DNA of 64,000 nt, taken from positions 6,758,001 through 6,822,000 of the forward strand of contig NZ_CP070225.1 in the NCBI RefSeq assembly GCF_021631985.1, written 5' to 3'. The stretch's first letter is position 1; each line of letters opens with the position of its first letter. The position numbers were made by a program, and so were the translations under genes. This DNA is from Sandaracinus amylolyticus. GTDB taxonomy: Bacteria > Myxococcota_A > Polyangia > Polyangiales > Sandaracinaceae. The notes beneath the pieces were generated by a model. It had not been told where the DNA came from, searched no databases, and saw nothing but the letters and a program-made list of their open reading frames with translations. Below, piece by piece: positions 36,536 through 46,569 of this stretch.

Positions 36536-38263
36536 TCAGCGCCGCCGTCGCGGCTTCGCCTTCTTCTTCACGGATCTCGACGCGCTCTTCGCGACATCGC
36601 GCAGCGGAGTCTCGGGCGAGCGATGGAGTGCGTAGTTGAGACTGCCGACTCGATACCATCGATATCCGAACGACTCGAGCGGGATGCGATGGAGTCCGTC
36701 CTCGCCCGCCAGGCTCTCCCGAGCGGCCCAGAGATCCACCAGCCGATTGCCCTCCTCGACGTCGACGCGAATCCGGACCTCGTGCGGCCGGACGTCGAAG
36801 TTGTGGAGCGTGACCACCGAACGATCACGCCACTCGAAGCGCATCGCGAGCACGTGCGGAGAGCCGCTCTCGAGGATCTCCCAGCGTCCCCATCCGATCT
36901 CCGGACACTCTTTGCGGATCGCGATCATCCGCATCATCCAGCGCAGCATCGATCCGGGATCGCGGCGCTGGTCCGCGACGTTGCAGTGTCGATATCCGTA
37001 CGCGCCGGACTCGACAACCGGATGCACCGCCGTGCGTGCTCTCGAGAATCCTCCCTGGGGATCGCTCGACCACTGCATCGGAGTGCGCACTGCCTCGCGC
37101 TCCGGCAGGTCGAGCCGATCGCCCATCCCGATCTCGTCGCCGTAGCGGATCACCGGCGTGCCCGGGAGCGCGAACGCCATGCTGTACGCGAGCTCGTTCT
37201 GGGCCCGGCTGCCGAGCATCGGCGCGAGCCGCCGACGGATGCCGCGATCGTAGAGCTGCATCGAGGGATCGGGCCCGAAGCGCTCGAAGACGAGCGCGCG
37301 CCGCTCGTCGTCGAGGCGGCCGAGATCGAGCTCGTCGTGGTTGCGCAGGAACTGCGCCCACTGCGCGGACCAGGGCAGCTCGCGCGTGGCGATCAGCGCC
37401 TCTCGCAGCGGCGCGACGTCGGCGGACGCGAGCGCATAGAAGAGGTGCTGGTTCACCCAGAAGTTGAACATCATGTGGATGCCGCGGCCCTCGCGGAAAT
37501 ACGCGCGGCTCTCGTCCGGCAGCACGTTCGCCTCGCCGAGCAGCACGCAGTCGGAGCCACGCCACTGCAGGAAGTCGCGCATCTCCTCGAGGTACTCGAA
37601 GCGCAGGCGCGGAGGCGCTTCGAGGTCCGAGGGATCCGGGTGCTCGATGATGAAGGGCACCGCATCCACGCGGAATCCGTCGACCCCGAGCTGCAGCCAG
37701 AACCCGATGATGCGACGGATCTCGGCGCGCACCTCGGGATGCACGATGTTGAGGTCCGGCTGGAACTCGAAGAAGCGGTGGAAGAAGAACTCCTTGCGCT
37801 CCGCGTCGCGCGTCCACGTCGCGCGCTGCACGCCGGGGAAGACCATGCCCTCGTTCCACGTCGACGGGCGCTTCTTCGACCACACGTACCAGTCGCGGAA
37901 GCGCGCATCGCCGGCGCGCGAACGCCGGAACCACGGGTGCTCGTCCGACGTGTGGTTCACGACGAGGTCGATGATGATCTTGAGCCCGCGCTTCTTCGCC
38001 TGGTGCACCAGCTCGACGAAGTCGCCGAGCGAGCCGTGGCGCGGATCGACGCCGTAGTGATCGCTGATGTCGTAGCCGTTGTCGCGGTTGGGCGAAGGCT
38101 GGAACGGCGCGAGCCAGAGCACGTCGACGCCGAGCGTCTCGAGGTAGTCGAGGCGGCGGATCAGCCCCTCGAAGTCGCCACATCCGTCGCCGTCGGCGTC
38201 GACGAAGGTCTCGAGGTCGAGGCTGTAGATCATCGCGTTCTTGTACCAGAGGTCTTCGATCAT
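36536..38263 (-). CDS. GH13 alpha-amylase-family enzyme, trehalose-synthase-like
   Basis: 575 residues from the ATG at 38263. The N-terminus WYKNAMIYSLDLETFVDADG and GDFEGLIRRLDYLETLGVD is the hallmark of trehalose synthase and its GH13 relatives, which rearrange maltose to trehalose. Catalytic residues fit the family: nucleophile Asp200 in GFRVDAV, acid/base Glu244 in LLGEAN, and Asp310 in FLRNHDELD. The block RYGDEIGMGD follows. The C-terminus has a beta-sandwich and a Lys/Arg-rich tail (KKKAKPRRRR). TreS proteins are often fused to maltokinase; there is no such fusion here and no maltokinase gene adjacent. It might instead be a hydrolase of maltose or related sugars. Confidence 0.88.
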   Translation of the reverse strand: MIEDLWYKNAMIYSLDLETFVDADGDGCGDFEGLIRRLDYLETLGVDVLWLAPFQPSPNRDNGYDISDHYGVDPRHGSLGDFVELVHQAKKRGLKIIIDLVVNHTSDEHPWFRRSRAGDARFRDWYVWSKKRPSTWNEGMVFPGVQRATWTRDAERKEFFFHRFFEFQPDLNIVHPEVRAEIRRIIGFWLQLGVDGFRVDAVPFIIEHPDPSDLEAPPRLRFEYLEEMRDFLQWRGSDCVLLGEANVLPDESRAYFREGRGIHMMFNFWVNQHLFYALASADVAPLREALIATRELPWSAQWAQFLRNHDELDLGRLDDERRALVFERFGPDPSMQLYDRGIRRRLAPMLGSRAQNELAYSMAFALPGTPVIRYGDEIGMGDRLDLPEREAVRTPMQWSSDPQGGFSRARTAVHPVVESGAYGYRHCNVADQRRDPGSMLRWMMRMIAIRKECPEIGWGRWEILESGSPHVLAMRFEWRDRSVVTLHNFDVRPHEVRIRVDVEEGNRLVDLWAARESLAGEDGLHRIPLESFGYRWYRVGSLNYALHRSPETPLRDVAKSASRSVKKKAKPRRRR

Positions 38264-38312
38264 CCCGTGATGCGACGTAGGCCCCGGCGCGCGGGTCGCA
38301 CCTCGCCCGTGC

Positions 38313-38318
38313 TACACC
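38313..38318 (+). promoter_or_regulatory. Candidate -10 element before the acyl-CoA synthetase
   Basis: TACACC ends 10 bp before the ATG at 38329. The region between this gene and the divergent GH13 gene is only 65 bp, so both promoters are compact. Confidence 0.35.
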
Positions 38319-38328
38319 GCTCGCCGCG

Positions 38329-39807
38329 ATGGACACGCTCTTCCCTTCGCTCCACGCGCCCTCGGATCGGCTCGCGCTGCGCGTCGGCGATCGCACGCTG
38401 ACCTGGAGCGAGCTCGCGAGCGCGTGCGCGCACCACGTCGAGTCGCTCGAGCTGCGCGGGGTGATGCCCGGCGAGCGCGTCGGCGTGTGGACCCAGCCCG
38501 CGCTCGAGACGCTGGTCGCGCTGATCGCGCAGGCGGCCGCGGGGTACGTGACGGTGCCGATCGATCCGAAGCTCGGTGAGCGCGAGCTCGGGCACGTGCT
38601 CGCCGACGCGGCGCCGAAGCTCGCGGTCGCCGCGGATCCTGCGAGCGTGCGCGCGCGTGCGCCGGGGCTCGAGCTGCTCGCCGCGACGATCAGCGAGGAC
38701 CGCGGTGCGACGCCGATCGCGCCCCGGCCGATCCTCGACGTGCCGGTGCTCGTCCTCTACACGTCGGGCACCACCGGCGCGCCGAAGGGCGCGCTGATCA
38801 CCGCGCGCAACGTGGCGAGCGACCTCGACATGCTCGCGCGCGCGTGGGCGTGGAGCGCGGAGGACGTGATCGTGCACGCGCTTCCGCTCTTCCACGTGCA
38901 CGGCCTGGTGCTCGGATTGTTCGGCGCGATCCGCCGCGGCGGCGGGTTGCGCTGGGTGCCGCGCTTCTCGCCCGAGGAGATCGCGAGCGCGCTCCGCGAG
39001 CACGAAACGAGCGTGCTCTTCGGCGTGCCCACGATGTACCACCGGCTCTGCGAGGCCGCGGACGGCGAGCTCGCGATCGCCGAGGCGCTGCGCGGCGCGC
39101 GCCTGCTCGTGAGCGGATCGGCACCGCTGCCGGTGCGCGAGCACCAGCGGCTCGAGCGGCTCACCGGACATCGCGTGATCGAGCGCTACGGGCTCACCGA
39201 GACGCTGATCAACTGCTCGGCGCGGCACGAAGGCGATCGCCGCCCCGGCTCGGTGGGGACGCCGCTGGACGAAGTCGAGCTGCGCCTGGTCGACGACGAG
39301 CGCAGGACGATCGACGCGAGCGACGACGCGACGATCGGCGAGATCGCGGTGCGCGGGCCCAACGTGTTCGCGGGCTATCTGAACCGCGAGGACGCGACGC
39401 GCGCGGTGCTCGACGGCGAGGGCTGGTTCTACACCGGCGATCTCGCGACGCGCGCGCCCGACGGGCAGATCCGGATCGTGGGCCGGCGCGCGACCGATCT
39501 GATCAAGTGCGGCGGGTTCAAGGTCGGCGCGGGCGAGGTCGAGGCGGCGCTGCTCGAGCACGCCGAGGTCGCCGAGGCCGCGGTGATCGGCGCGAGCGAT
39601 CCCGATCTCGGCGAGCGCATCGTCGCGTTCGTCGTCACGCGATCGAGCGTCGACGTGAAGGTGCTCGAAGATCACGTCGCGCGTCTGCTCTCGCCCCACA
39701 AGCGCCCGCGCGAGGTGCATGCGCTCGACGCGCTGCCGCGCAACGCGATGGGCAAGGTGCAGAAGACCGTGCTGCGCGCGATGCACGACGAGCTGCGCGC
39801 GCGATGA
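38329..39807 (+). CDS. Acyl-CoA synthetase (AMP-forming), malonyl-CoA-synthetase-like
   Basis: 492 residues, within the ANL superfamily. It activates a carboxylic acid to an acyl-adenylate and then an acyl-CoA. The phosphate loop is YTSGTTGAPKGA (about 143-154). ALPLFHVHGLVLGLFGAIRRGG is shared with MatB-like malonyl-CoA synthetases. YGLTET lies near residue 285. The hinge and C-terminal domain carry GWFYTGD, GRRATDLIKCGGFKV and the catalytic-lysine region PRNAMGKVQK near the end. Substrate is not certain; MatB-like is the best guess. The stop overlaps the next start as ATGA. Confidence 0.9.
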   Translation: MDTLFPSLHAPSDRLALRVGDRTLTWSELASACAHHVESLELRGVMPGERVGVWTQPALETLVALIAQAAAGYVTVPIDPKLGERELGHVLADAAPKLAVAADPASVRARAPGLELLAATISEDRGATPIAPRPILDVPVLVLYTSGTTGAPKGALITARNVASDLDMLARAWAWSAEDVIVHALPLFHVHGLVLGLFGAIRRGGGLRWVPRFSPEEIASALREHETSVLFGVPTMYHRLCEAADGELAIAEALRGARLLVSGSAPLPVREHQRLERLTGHRVIERYGLTETLINCSARHEGDRRPGSVGTPLDEVELRLVDDERRTIDASDDATIGEIAVRGPNVFAGYLNREDATRAVLDGEGWFYTGDLATRAPDGQIRIVGRRATDLIKCGGFKVGAGEVEAALLEHAEVAEAAVIGASDPDLGERIVAFVVTRSSVDVKVLEDHVARLLSPHKRPREVHALDALPRNAMGKVQKTVLRAMHDELRAR

Positions 39808-40709
39808 GCGAGCTGCGGGTCGACGTCTTCACGGGCATCCCCACGGTGCTCGCGCCGGCGCGGCGCAGCATCGGCGCGACGCGACCGGGTGGGCTGCCCG
39901 ACGTGGCGCGCGAGGCGTGTCCGTTCTGCCCGGGGCACGAGGCGGAGACCGAGGACACGGTGCTGGCGATCGGCGAGCCGTGGCGCGTGCGGGTGGTGGC
40001 GAATCGGTATCCGCTGCTCGCGCGCGAGCTCGCGGCGCACGAAGTGGTGATCGAGTCGCGCGATCACGAGGGTGATCTCGCGACGTACTCGCCGGCGCAG
40101 GCGCTCGACGTGCTCGCGGCGATCCGCGCACGGCTGCGGGCGCTCGAGGCGCGCGAGGACGTGGCGTCGATCTCGGTGTTCCGGAACCGCGGTCGGCGCG
40201 CGGGGAGCTCGCAGCCCCATCCACACGCGCAGATCGCGACGTTGCCGTACGTCGCGCCGGCGATCGCGATGCGCGATGCGATCGCGAGGAACGATCGCGG
40301 GTTGCTCGCGCGCGTGATCGACGAGGAGCGCGCCGCGGGCACGCGGGTGGTGCACGACGCGGGCGACGTGATCGCGTGGTGCCCGTTCGCGTCGCATCGC
40401 GCGTGGGAGGTGAAGCTCGCGCCGACGAGCGAATGCGCGCGCTTCTCCGCGATGGACGACGCGGAGCTCGCGGTGCTCGCGCGGGTGCTGGTCGACATCA
40501 CGTCGCGGCTGCGCGGGGTGCTCGGCGCGCACGACTACAACGTGCTGCTGCGCGATCCCGCGATCGGCGTGTCGACGTTCTTCACGATCGACGTGCTGCC
40601 GCGCACCGGTGGTGATGCGGGGTTCGAGCTGCAGAGTGGGACGCCGGTGTGCGTGGTCGCGCCCGAGGATGCGGCGCGCGCGCTGCGCGATCACGCAGGA
40701 TCGATCTGA
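39804..40709 (+). CDS. galT: Galactose-1-phosphate uridylyltransferase family (GalT, HIT fold)
   Basis: 301 residues from the ATG at 39804, coupled to the acyl-CoA synthetase by an ATGA overlap. It belongs to the GalT branch of histidine-triad enzymes. Zinc-type cysteines are C39 and C42 in ACPFCPGHE. The catalytic motif SSQPHPHAQI has H139 and H141. NRYP and the second half (FASHRAWEVKL) also fit. The canonical reaction exchanges UMP between UDP-glucose and galactose-1-phosphate; relatives use ADP- or GDP-sugars, and the short N-terminus leaves that open. The neighbours (acyl-CoA synthetase, GH13 enzyme) do not point to a galactose pathway. The 3' end overlaps the convergent gene by 19 bp. 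Confidence 0.8.
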   Translation: MSELRVDVFTGIPTVLAPARRSIGATRPGGLPDVAREACPFCPGHEAETEDTVLAIGEPWRVRVVANRYPLLARELAAHEVVIESRDHEGDLATYSPAQALDVLAAIRARLRALEAREDVASISVFRNRGRRAGSSQPHPHAQIATLPYVAPAIAMRDAIARNDRGLLARVIDEERAAGTRVVHDAGDVIAWCPFASHRAWEVKLAPTSECARFSAMDDAELAVLARVLVDITSRLRGVLGAHDYNVLLRDPAIGVSTFFTIDVLPRTGGDAGFELQSGTPVCVVAPEDAARALRDHAGSI

Positions 40710-41494
40710 CCCTCGAGCCACGCGCGCGCGAGGAGGCGCGCGGCGAGATCGGTCTCGCGCACGTTCGAGGTGATGCGCTCGCGTCCGTCGCCGCGCAGCG
40801 AGAACCCCTGGCGCACACGGCGCGCTTCGACGAGGCGCGCATCACGCGGGACGTGCTCGGGGATGCGCGCGAGGAGCGCCTCGATCGCGCGCTCGAAGCG
40901 CTCGAACGAGGTGCGCCCGGGGTCGCTGCCGGCGAGCGAGATGCCGCCCTGCCCGAGGCGAACGCTGGGCTGCGAGCCGTCGAGCTCGAGGTACGCGACG
41001 CGCGAGCGCGAGGTCTCGTTGCGGTAGCGGCTCACCGGCATGTAGGGCTCGGCGCTGCGGGGATCGTTGGAGACGCGGACGAGCTCGACGTGCTCGCGAC
41101 TCGTCTCTTCGTCGATGGTCGCGAGGACGATGACGCGGATCGCGGCATAGGGGATGTGGACGTCGCCGAGCGAGAGCGCGTCGTCGTGCAGCGCGAGCGC
41201 ACCGTAGCGCTGGGCCCAGGGCGCGTCGTCGCGGCAGGTCACGGCGCCGAGACCGCGACGGCGGAGCTCGGCGAGCAGCGCGTGCGCGCGTGCCTCGTCG
41301 GACTCGACGGCGACGAGCCACGGGAGCGGTTGACCGAGGCGGAGGCGCACCGAGTAGAGATCGCGCTTCGTGAGCTCGGCGATGATGCGCGCGAGCTCCT
41401 CGCGCGTCGGGGTGACGTCGGTCGGGCTCGCGTCGCGATAGCCCGCGAGGGGGGACGCCGCGAGGCGAGCGCGCGTGACGGCGACGGCGTGCAT
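40691..41494 (-). CDS. Conserved-looking protein of unknown function
   Basis: 267 residues from the ATG at 41494. There is no signal peptide and no membrane segment. The protein is mixed alpha/beta, with a segment in the first half that looks like a sensor or PH-like module (LRLGQPLPWLVAVESDEARA, then GDVHIPYAAIRVIVLATIDEE) and a beta segment RVAYLELDGSQPSVRLGQ. I do not recognise the family. It overlaps the galT 3' end by 19 bp (convergent). Its upstream region holds three copies of the 16-bp repeat, the nearest ending 48 bp before the ATG, so it may be regulated through that element. Confidence 0.65.
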   Translation of the reverse strand: MHAVAVTRARLAASPLAGYRDASPTDVTPTREELARIIAELTKRDLYSVRLRLGQPLPWLVAVESDEARAHALLAELRRRGLGAVTCRDDAPWAQRYGALALHDDALSLGDVHIPYAAIRVIVLATIDEETSREHVELVRVSNDPRSAEPYMPVSRYRNETSRSRVAYLELDGSQPSVRLGQGGISLAGSDPGRTSFERFERAIEALLARIPEHVPRDARLVEARRVRQGFSLRGDGRERITSNVRETDLAARLLARAWLEGQIDPA

Positions 41495-41542
41495 CGCGAT
41501 CGCGGCTAACACGGGCCGCGGAGGCGTGTCGAGGTGATGGAG

Positions 41543-41676
41543 ACCGACCGTGGTTGAGTTTTCCTCGCGAATTCCGAGGATCCGAACCGACCGTGGTTGA
41601 GCCCATCGGCTCCCCGGGGTGGCGGACCGCCGCCATCCGCCCGCCACCCGTCACCCCGAAACCGACCGTGGTTGAG
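41543..41676 (-). repeat. Three exact copies of the 16-bp element (CTCAACCACGGTCGGT on the minus strand)
   Basis: Copies lie at 41543-41558, 41586-41601 and 41661-41676, all as ACCGACCGTGGTTGAG on the plus strand, hence the sense orientation for the flanking minus-strand genes. The first two are 43 bp apart, the same spacing as at 15601-15702, and the third is 75 bp further. The 260-bp gap between TrmO (stop 41755) and the unknown gene (start 41494) contains little else recognisable. Confidence 0.85.
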
Positions 41677-41754
41677 GTTTTCCTCAATAATTCCGCACCC
41701 ACGCCCCCGCACCGTCTCCGGCACGCCGCTCGCTCTCCTCGGCCCGCCCCACCC

Positions 41755-42563
41755 TCACGCGCCGAAGCGCTCCACGAACTCCCGATGCACCGGCGCCGCT
41801 CCCTCGAGCTCGCGCGGCCGCACGCCGCTCGTGATCCGCTCGACCCCGATCGTCCCCTCGCCCCGCGCCCGGAAGAACGCGAACCACTCCTTCACCGCGA
41901 TGCGCGACTCGTCGCCCATCACCGTGATGCGTCGATACGCGTGCGGCTGAGGCCCCAGCGAGAGCGCGTACACGAGCCGCTCCTCCAGATCGATCCCCCG
42001 CTCGCGCAGCCACGCGAGCTGCTCCCTCGCGCGCTCCTCGATCACGACGCTCCACGTCGGCCGCGGATCCGCCGGACGCTCACCACCCGGCCGCGCGCCT
42101 TCCGGCGGCTCGAGCCATCCGGTGCGCGCATCCGGGATCGCATCCGCCCACGGCACGTACGGCTTGAGATCGATCACCGGCGTGCCGTCGATCGCGTCGC
42201 ACTCCTCGACCTCGATCACCAGCCCCGCGATCGACACGATGCGCATCGCGCTCAGCCCGATCGGGTTCGGCCGATGCGGCGCGCGCGTCGCGAGCACCCC
42301 GCGCTTCCGCTCGCTGCGCGGCGGCTGGACCTTCGGTCGCCAGCCGCGCGCGCGGTGCATCCACGTCAGCACCCAGACGTAGTCCCACCCCTCGAGATCC
42401 GCGATCGCATCCTCGAGCCCGAGCCCCGGCACGAGCTCGATACGCGCTCGCACCTTCGCGAGGCGCGGCTGGCGCGGCGCCTCGGCGAGCTCTCGATACG
42501 GCGTGCGCAGCACGCCGATCGGCCGAACGGTGAGCAGCTCCTCGTCCGGCCGATCGTCGTCGC

Positions 42564-42567
<4 letters not shown>
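41755..42567 (-). CDS. trmO: tRNA N6-threonylcarbamoyladenosine37 methyltransferase TrmO
   Basis: 270 residues from the ATG at 42567. It uses SAM to methylate t6A37 of threonine tRNA, in the cytoplasm. The TsaA/TrmO domain has IGVLRTPY near residue 17, the diagnostic RAPHRPNPIGLS in the middle and VIDLKPYVPWAD. A C-terminal region of about 110 residues follows, as in E. coli TrmO (235 residues); this protein is a little longer. The gene overlaps the preceding surface-protein gene (ATGA), an odd functional pairing. A repeat region follows the stop. Confidence 0.9.
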
Positions 42568-44129
<1,562 letters not shown>

Positions 44130-44194
44130 GCCGCGAGAATCTCACGATCGCGCGCGGCGACGGAAGCCGCTGCTCACGTAATTCCACCGCGCGC

Positions 44195-46351
44195 TCAGAA
44201 TGTCGGGCGCGCGACAGACAGCGTCGTCGTTCCGTAGTTCGTTCCGTTCTCGTCGACGAAGACATCCACGAAACGCGGCTGTGTCACCGTCGCGTCGGTG
44301 AGCACGCCGAGCGCGTTGTCCACGATGCGCCCGCGCTCGAACTGCGCGGCGCATCCCTGGACGAGCATCACGCCCGCCGACGCGGCGCGCTCCGCGACGA
44401 AGTCGCGCAGCATCATCGACGCGCCCTCCGCGCACGTGATCGCGTCGCCGAGCCGCTCGCGCGCGCATCCCTCGCCCTCGCACGGCGGCGAAGGCTGGGT
44501 GTCGGTCACGCGCAGCGCGCTCAGCTCGATCGCGCCGCCCGCGCCGTACGCGACCACCGCGTGACGCGTCGCGCGCGCGATCTCGACGCGCGTCCCGTCG
44601 ATGCGCCCGCTCGCCGCGGCGATGCCGAACCCGTCGAGCGGCCCGCCCGCGCTCACGCGATCGATGCTCACGTCCTCCAGCGTGAGGTGCGCCTCGTCCG
44701 CGCCGATCGCGACCACCTGCGAGTCGACGATGCGGGCCCGACGCAGCGTGACCTCCACCGGCGCGGCGACGGTCCCGCAGAGCTCACCCGCCGTGATCGC
44801 GCACTGCGCCATCACGCCGCGCCCACGCACGTCGACGTCGATGTCGCTCGCGTCCACGTGCGTTCCCGCGCCCGCGATCACGAGCGCCCCTCGTGCGGTC
44901 CCGCGGGCCGCGACGCGCTCGATCGTCGCGCTCGCCCCGAGCGCGATCGCGATCGCGTCGCCGTCGTTGCCCACCGTCGTGACGTCGGAGATCGTCGCAT
45001 CGCGCAGCGTGAGCGAGGTGCCCGCGCCGTCGGCCGCGATCGCATCCCCCTGCACCCGCGCGACGTCGATGCGCTCGATCGTCGCGAGCGTGCCGCCCTG
45101 CGCGCGCACCGCCTCGGGCGCGATCACGTCCTCCACCACGACGTCGGTGAGATCGAGGTGCGCGGGCGGCTCGCTCATCCGGATGCGCTCGGCGCTCGAG
45201 ATCCCGATCGCGGGCCCCTCGACGTCGGCGATCCACAGACGCTCCGCGTCGACGGTGCCGCTCGCGAAGATCGCCTCGGGCTCGCCGCCCACGCCGGGCA
45301 CCGAGTGGAGCTCGCGCACGACCACGTCCTCGAGCGTCGCGTGCGTCCACGGGCTCACGCCGAAGCCCAGCTCGACGCGCTCGATCACCACACCGCGTGC
45401 CTCGACGGTCCCGAATTCACCGAAGACCCCGAAGCTCGCGTCCTGGATGGCGACGTCCTCGAGCACCACCGTCGACGAGCCCACCTCGACGTCGGGTCCG
45501 CTGCGCATCCCGATCGAGCCGCGCACGAACCCGCGTCGCAGCGTGAGCGACGAGCCGCTCGACACCCGCGCCGCGAGCGTCGGCACCGTCGTGCCCTCGG
45601 GGGTGCGCAGGATCACGTCCTCCATGACCACGCTGGCGCGGCTCTCGAGGCGTGCCGCGATCACCGGGCTCTCGAGCACCACGCGGCGCATCTCGAACCG
45701 GACGTCCTGCACGAAGATCGCCGCGGTGACCGCCGCGCTCACGACGGTCACGTCGCGGACCTCGCCGTCGTTCGGGCGCACCACGATCGTCGCGTCACCC
45801 TCGGTGCGCGGGTCGCGGATGATCGTGCCCGACGCGCACGCGCCGAAGATGCGGCGGACCTTCATGTCGACGAAGCCCTCGTACTCGCCGACCGCGAGCG
45901 CGAGCACGCCGTTGAGGCCCTCCGACGCCGCGGCGCCCTCGGCGAGCGTGCCGAACGGACGCTCGCGCGTTCCGTCTCCGTCCATCGCGCCCGCGCGCAC
46001 GTAGATCACGCCGGTCGGAGGAAGCTCCGCGGGCCATCCGTCCGCGGGACACGTCGCGCCGATCGTCACGCAGCCGCGCCCCGGGATCGCAGCCTCTGCC
46101 GCGGCGCACGCGATCGGCCCGTCGCTCGGCCACGGCTCGCAGACCGATGCGCCGCTCGCGACCGTGCGCGCGCGCCAGCCCTCACGGCACGCCATCGTGA
46201 CCGGCATCGGCGCGACCGGCGTCGCGACGCCCGCGTCGCCGACGCTCCCGTCCGCATCCCCTGGCGCCGCGCCCTCACCGCCGCACGCAGCCGTCCACAC
46301 GATCGCTCCCGCGATCACGAGATCTCGCAGCACGAAGCTCCGTCCGTCCAC
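44195..46351 (-). CDS. Parallel beta-helix lipoprotein, divergent partner 1
   Basis: 718 residues from the GTG at 46351 (a GTG at 46333 is the shorter alternative). A lipoprotein signal VLRDLVIAGAIVWTAAC precedes GGEG. Residues about 60-120 contain Cys-rich sequence (MACREGWRA, CAAAEAAIPGRGC) and a DUF1565-like opening VIYVRAGAMDGDGTRERPFG. From residue about 130 to the end there is a long succession of 20-25-residue rungs rich in Val, Ile, Gly and Asp with phrases such as VVLEDVAIQDASFGV, TLEDVVVREL and LTLRDATISDV, the pattern of right-handed parallel beta-helices (pectin-lyase-like). No catalytic residues can be assigned. A similar, shorter protein is encoded divergently 218 bp away. Confidence 0.85.
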   Translation of the reverse strand: MDGRSFVLRDLVIAGAIVWTAACGGEGAAPGDADGSVGDAGVATPVAPMPVTMACREGWRARTVASGASVCEPWPSDGPIACAAAEAAIPGRGCVTIGATCPADGWPAELPPTGVIYVRAGAMDGDGTRERPFGTLAEGAAASEGLNGVLALAVGEYEGFVDMKVRRIFGACASGTIIRDPRTEGDATIVVRPNDGEVRDVTVVSAAVTAAIFVQDVRFEMRRVVLESPVIAARLESRASVVMEDVILRTPEGTTVPTLAARVSSGSSLTLRRGFVRGSIGMRSGPDVEVGSSTVVLEDVAIQDASFGVFGEFGTVEARGVVIERVELGFGVSPWTHATLEDVVVRELHSVPGVGGEPEAIFASGTVDAERLWIADVEGPAIGISSAERIRMSEPPAHLDLTDVVVEDVIAPEAVRAQGGTLATIERIDVARVQGDAIAADGAGTSLTLRDATISDVTTVGNDGDAIAIALGASATIERVAARGTARGALVIAGAGTHVDASDIDVDVRGRGVMAQCAITAGELCGTVAAPVEVTLRRARIVDSQVVAIGADEAHLTLEDVSIDRVSAGGPLDGFGIAAASGRIDGTRVEIARATRHAVVAYGAGGAIELSALRVTDTQPSPPCEGEGCARERLGDAITCAEGASMMLRDFVAERAASAGVMLVQGCAAQFERGRIVDNALGVLTDATVTQPRFVDVFVDENGTNYGTTTLSVARPTF

Positions 46352-46556
46352 GTTCGGCCCCCCCGACGTCGTACGCGCCGCCTCATCGGCACGCCCCCGG
46401 CGCGGCCCGGATAGCACGCCCGCGCGGGCCGTCCCATGAGACCGCACGCGGGCGCGCCCGGAGGCCGCACGCGGGCCGCACCGAAAAGGCGGGCGTCCGG
46501 GTCGGCCCGACCGTTGCTCAGCTCGCGCCGGGCGGCATGCAGCGCGACGCATCGCA

Positions 46557-46562
46557 TATCTT
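46557..46562 (+). promoter_or_regulatory. Candidate -10 element before the second beta-helix gene
   Basis: TATCTT (46557-46562) lies 7 bp before the ATG at 46570, placing the transcription start at or beside the ATG. No good -35 was found. Confidence 0.4.
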
Positions 46563-46569
46563 CTCGGAC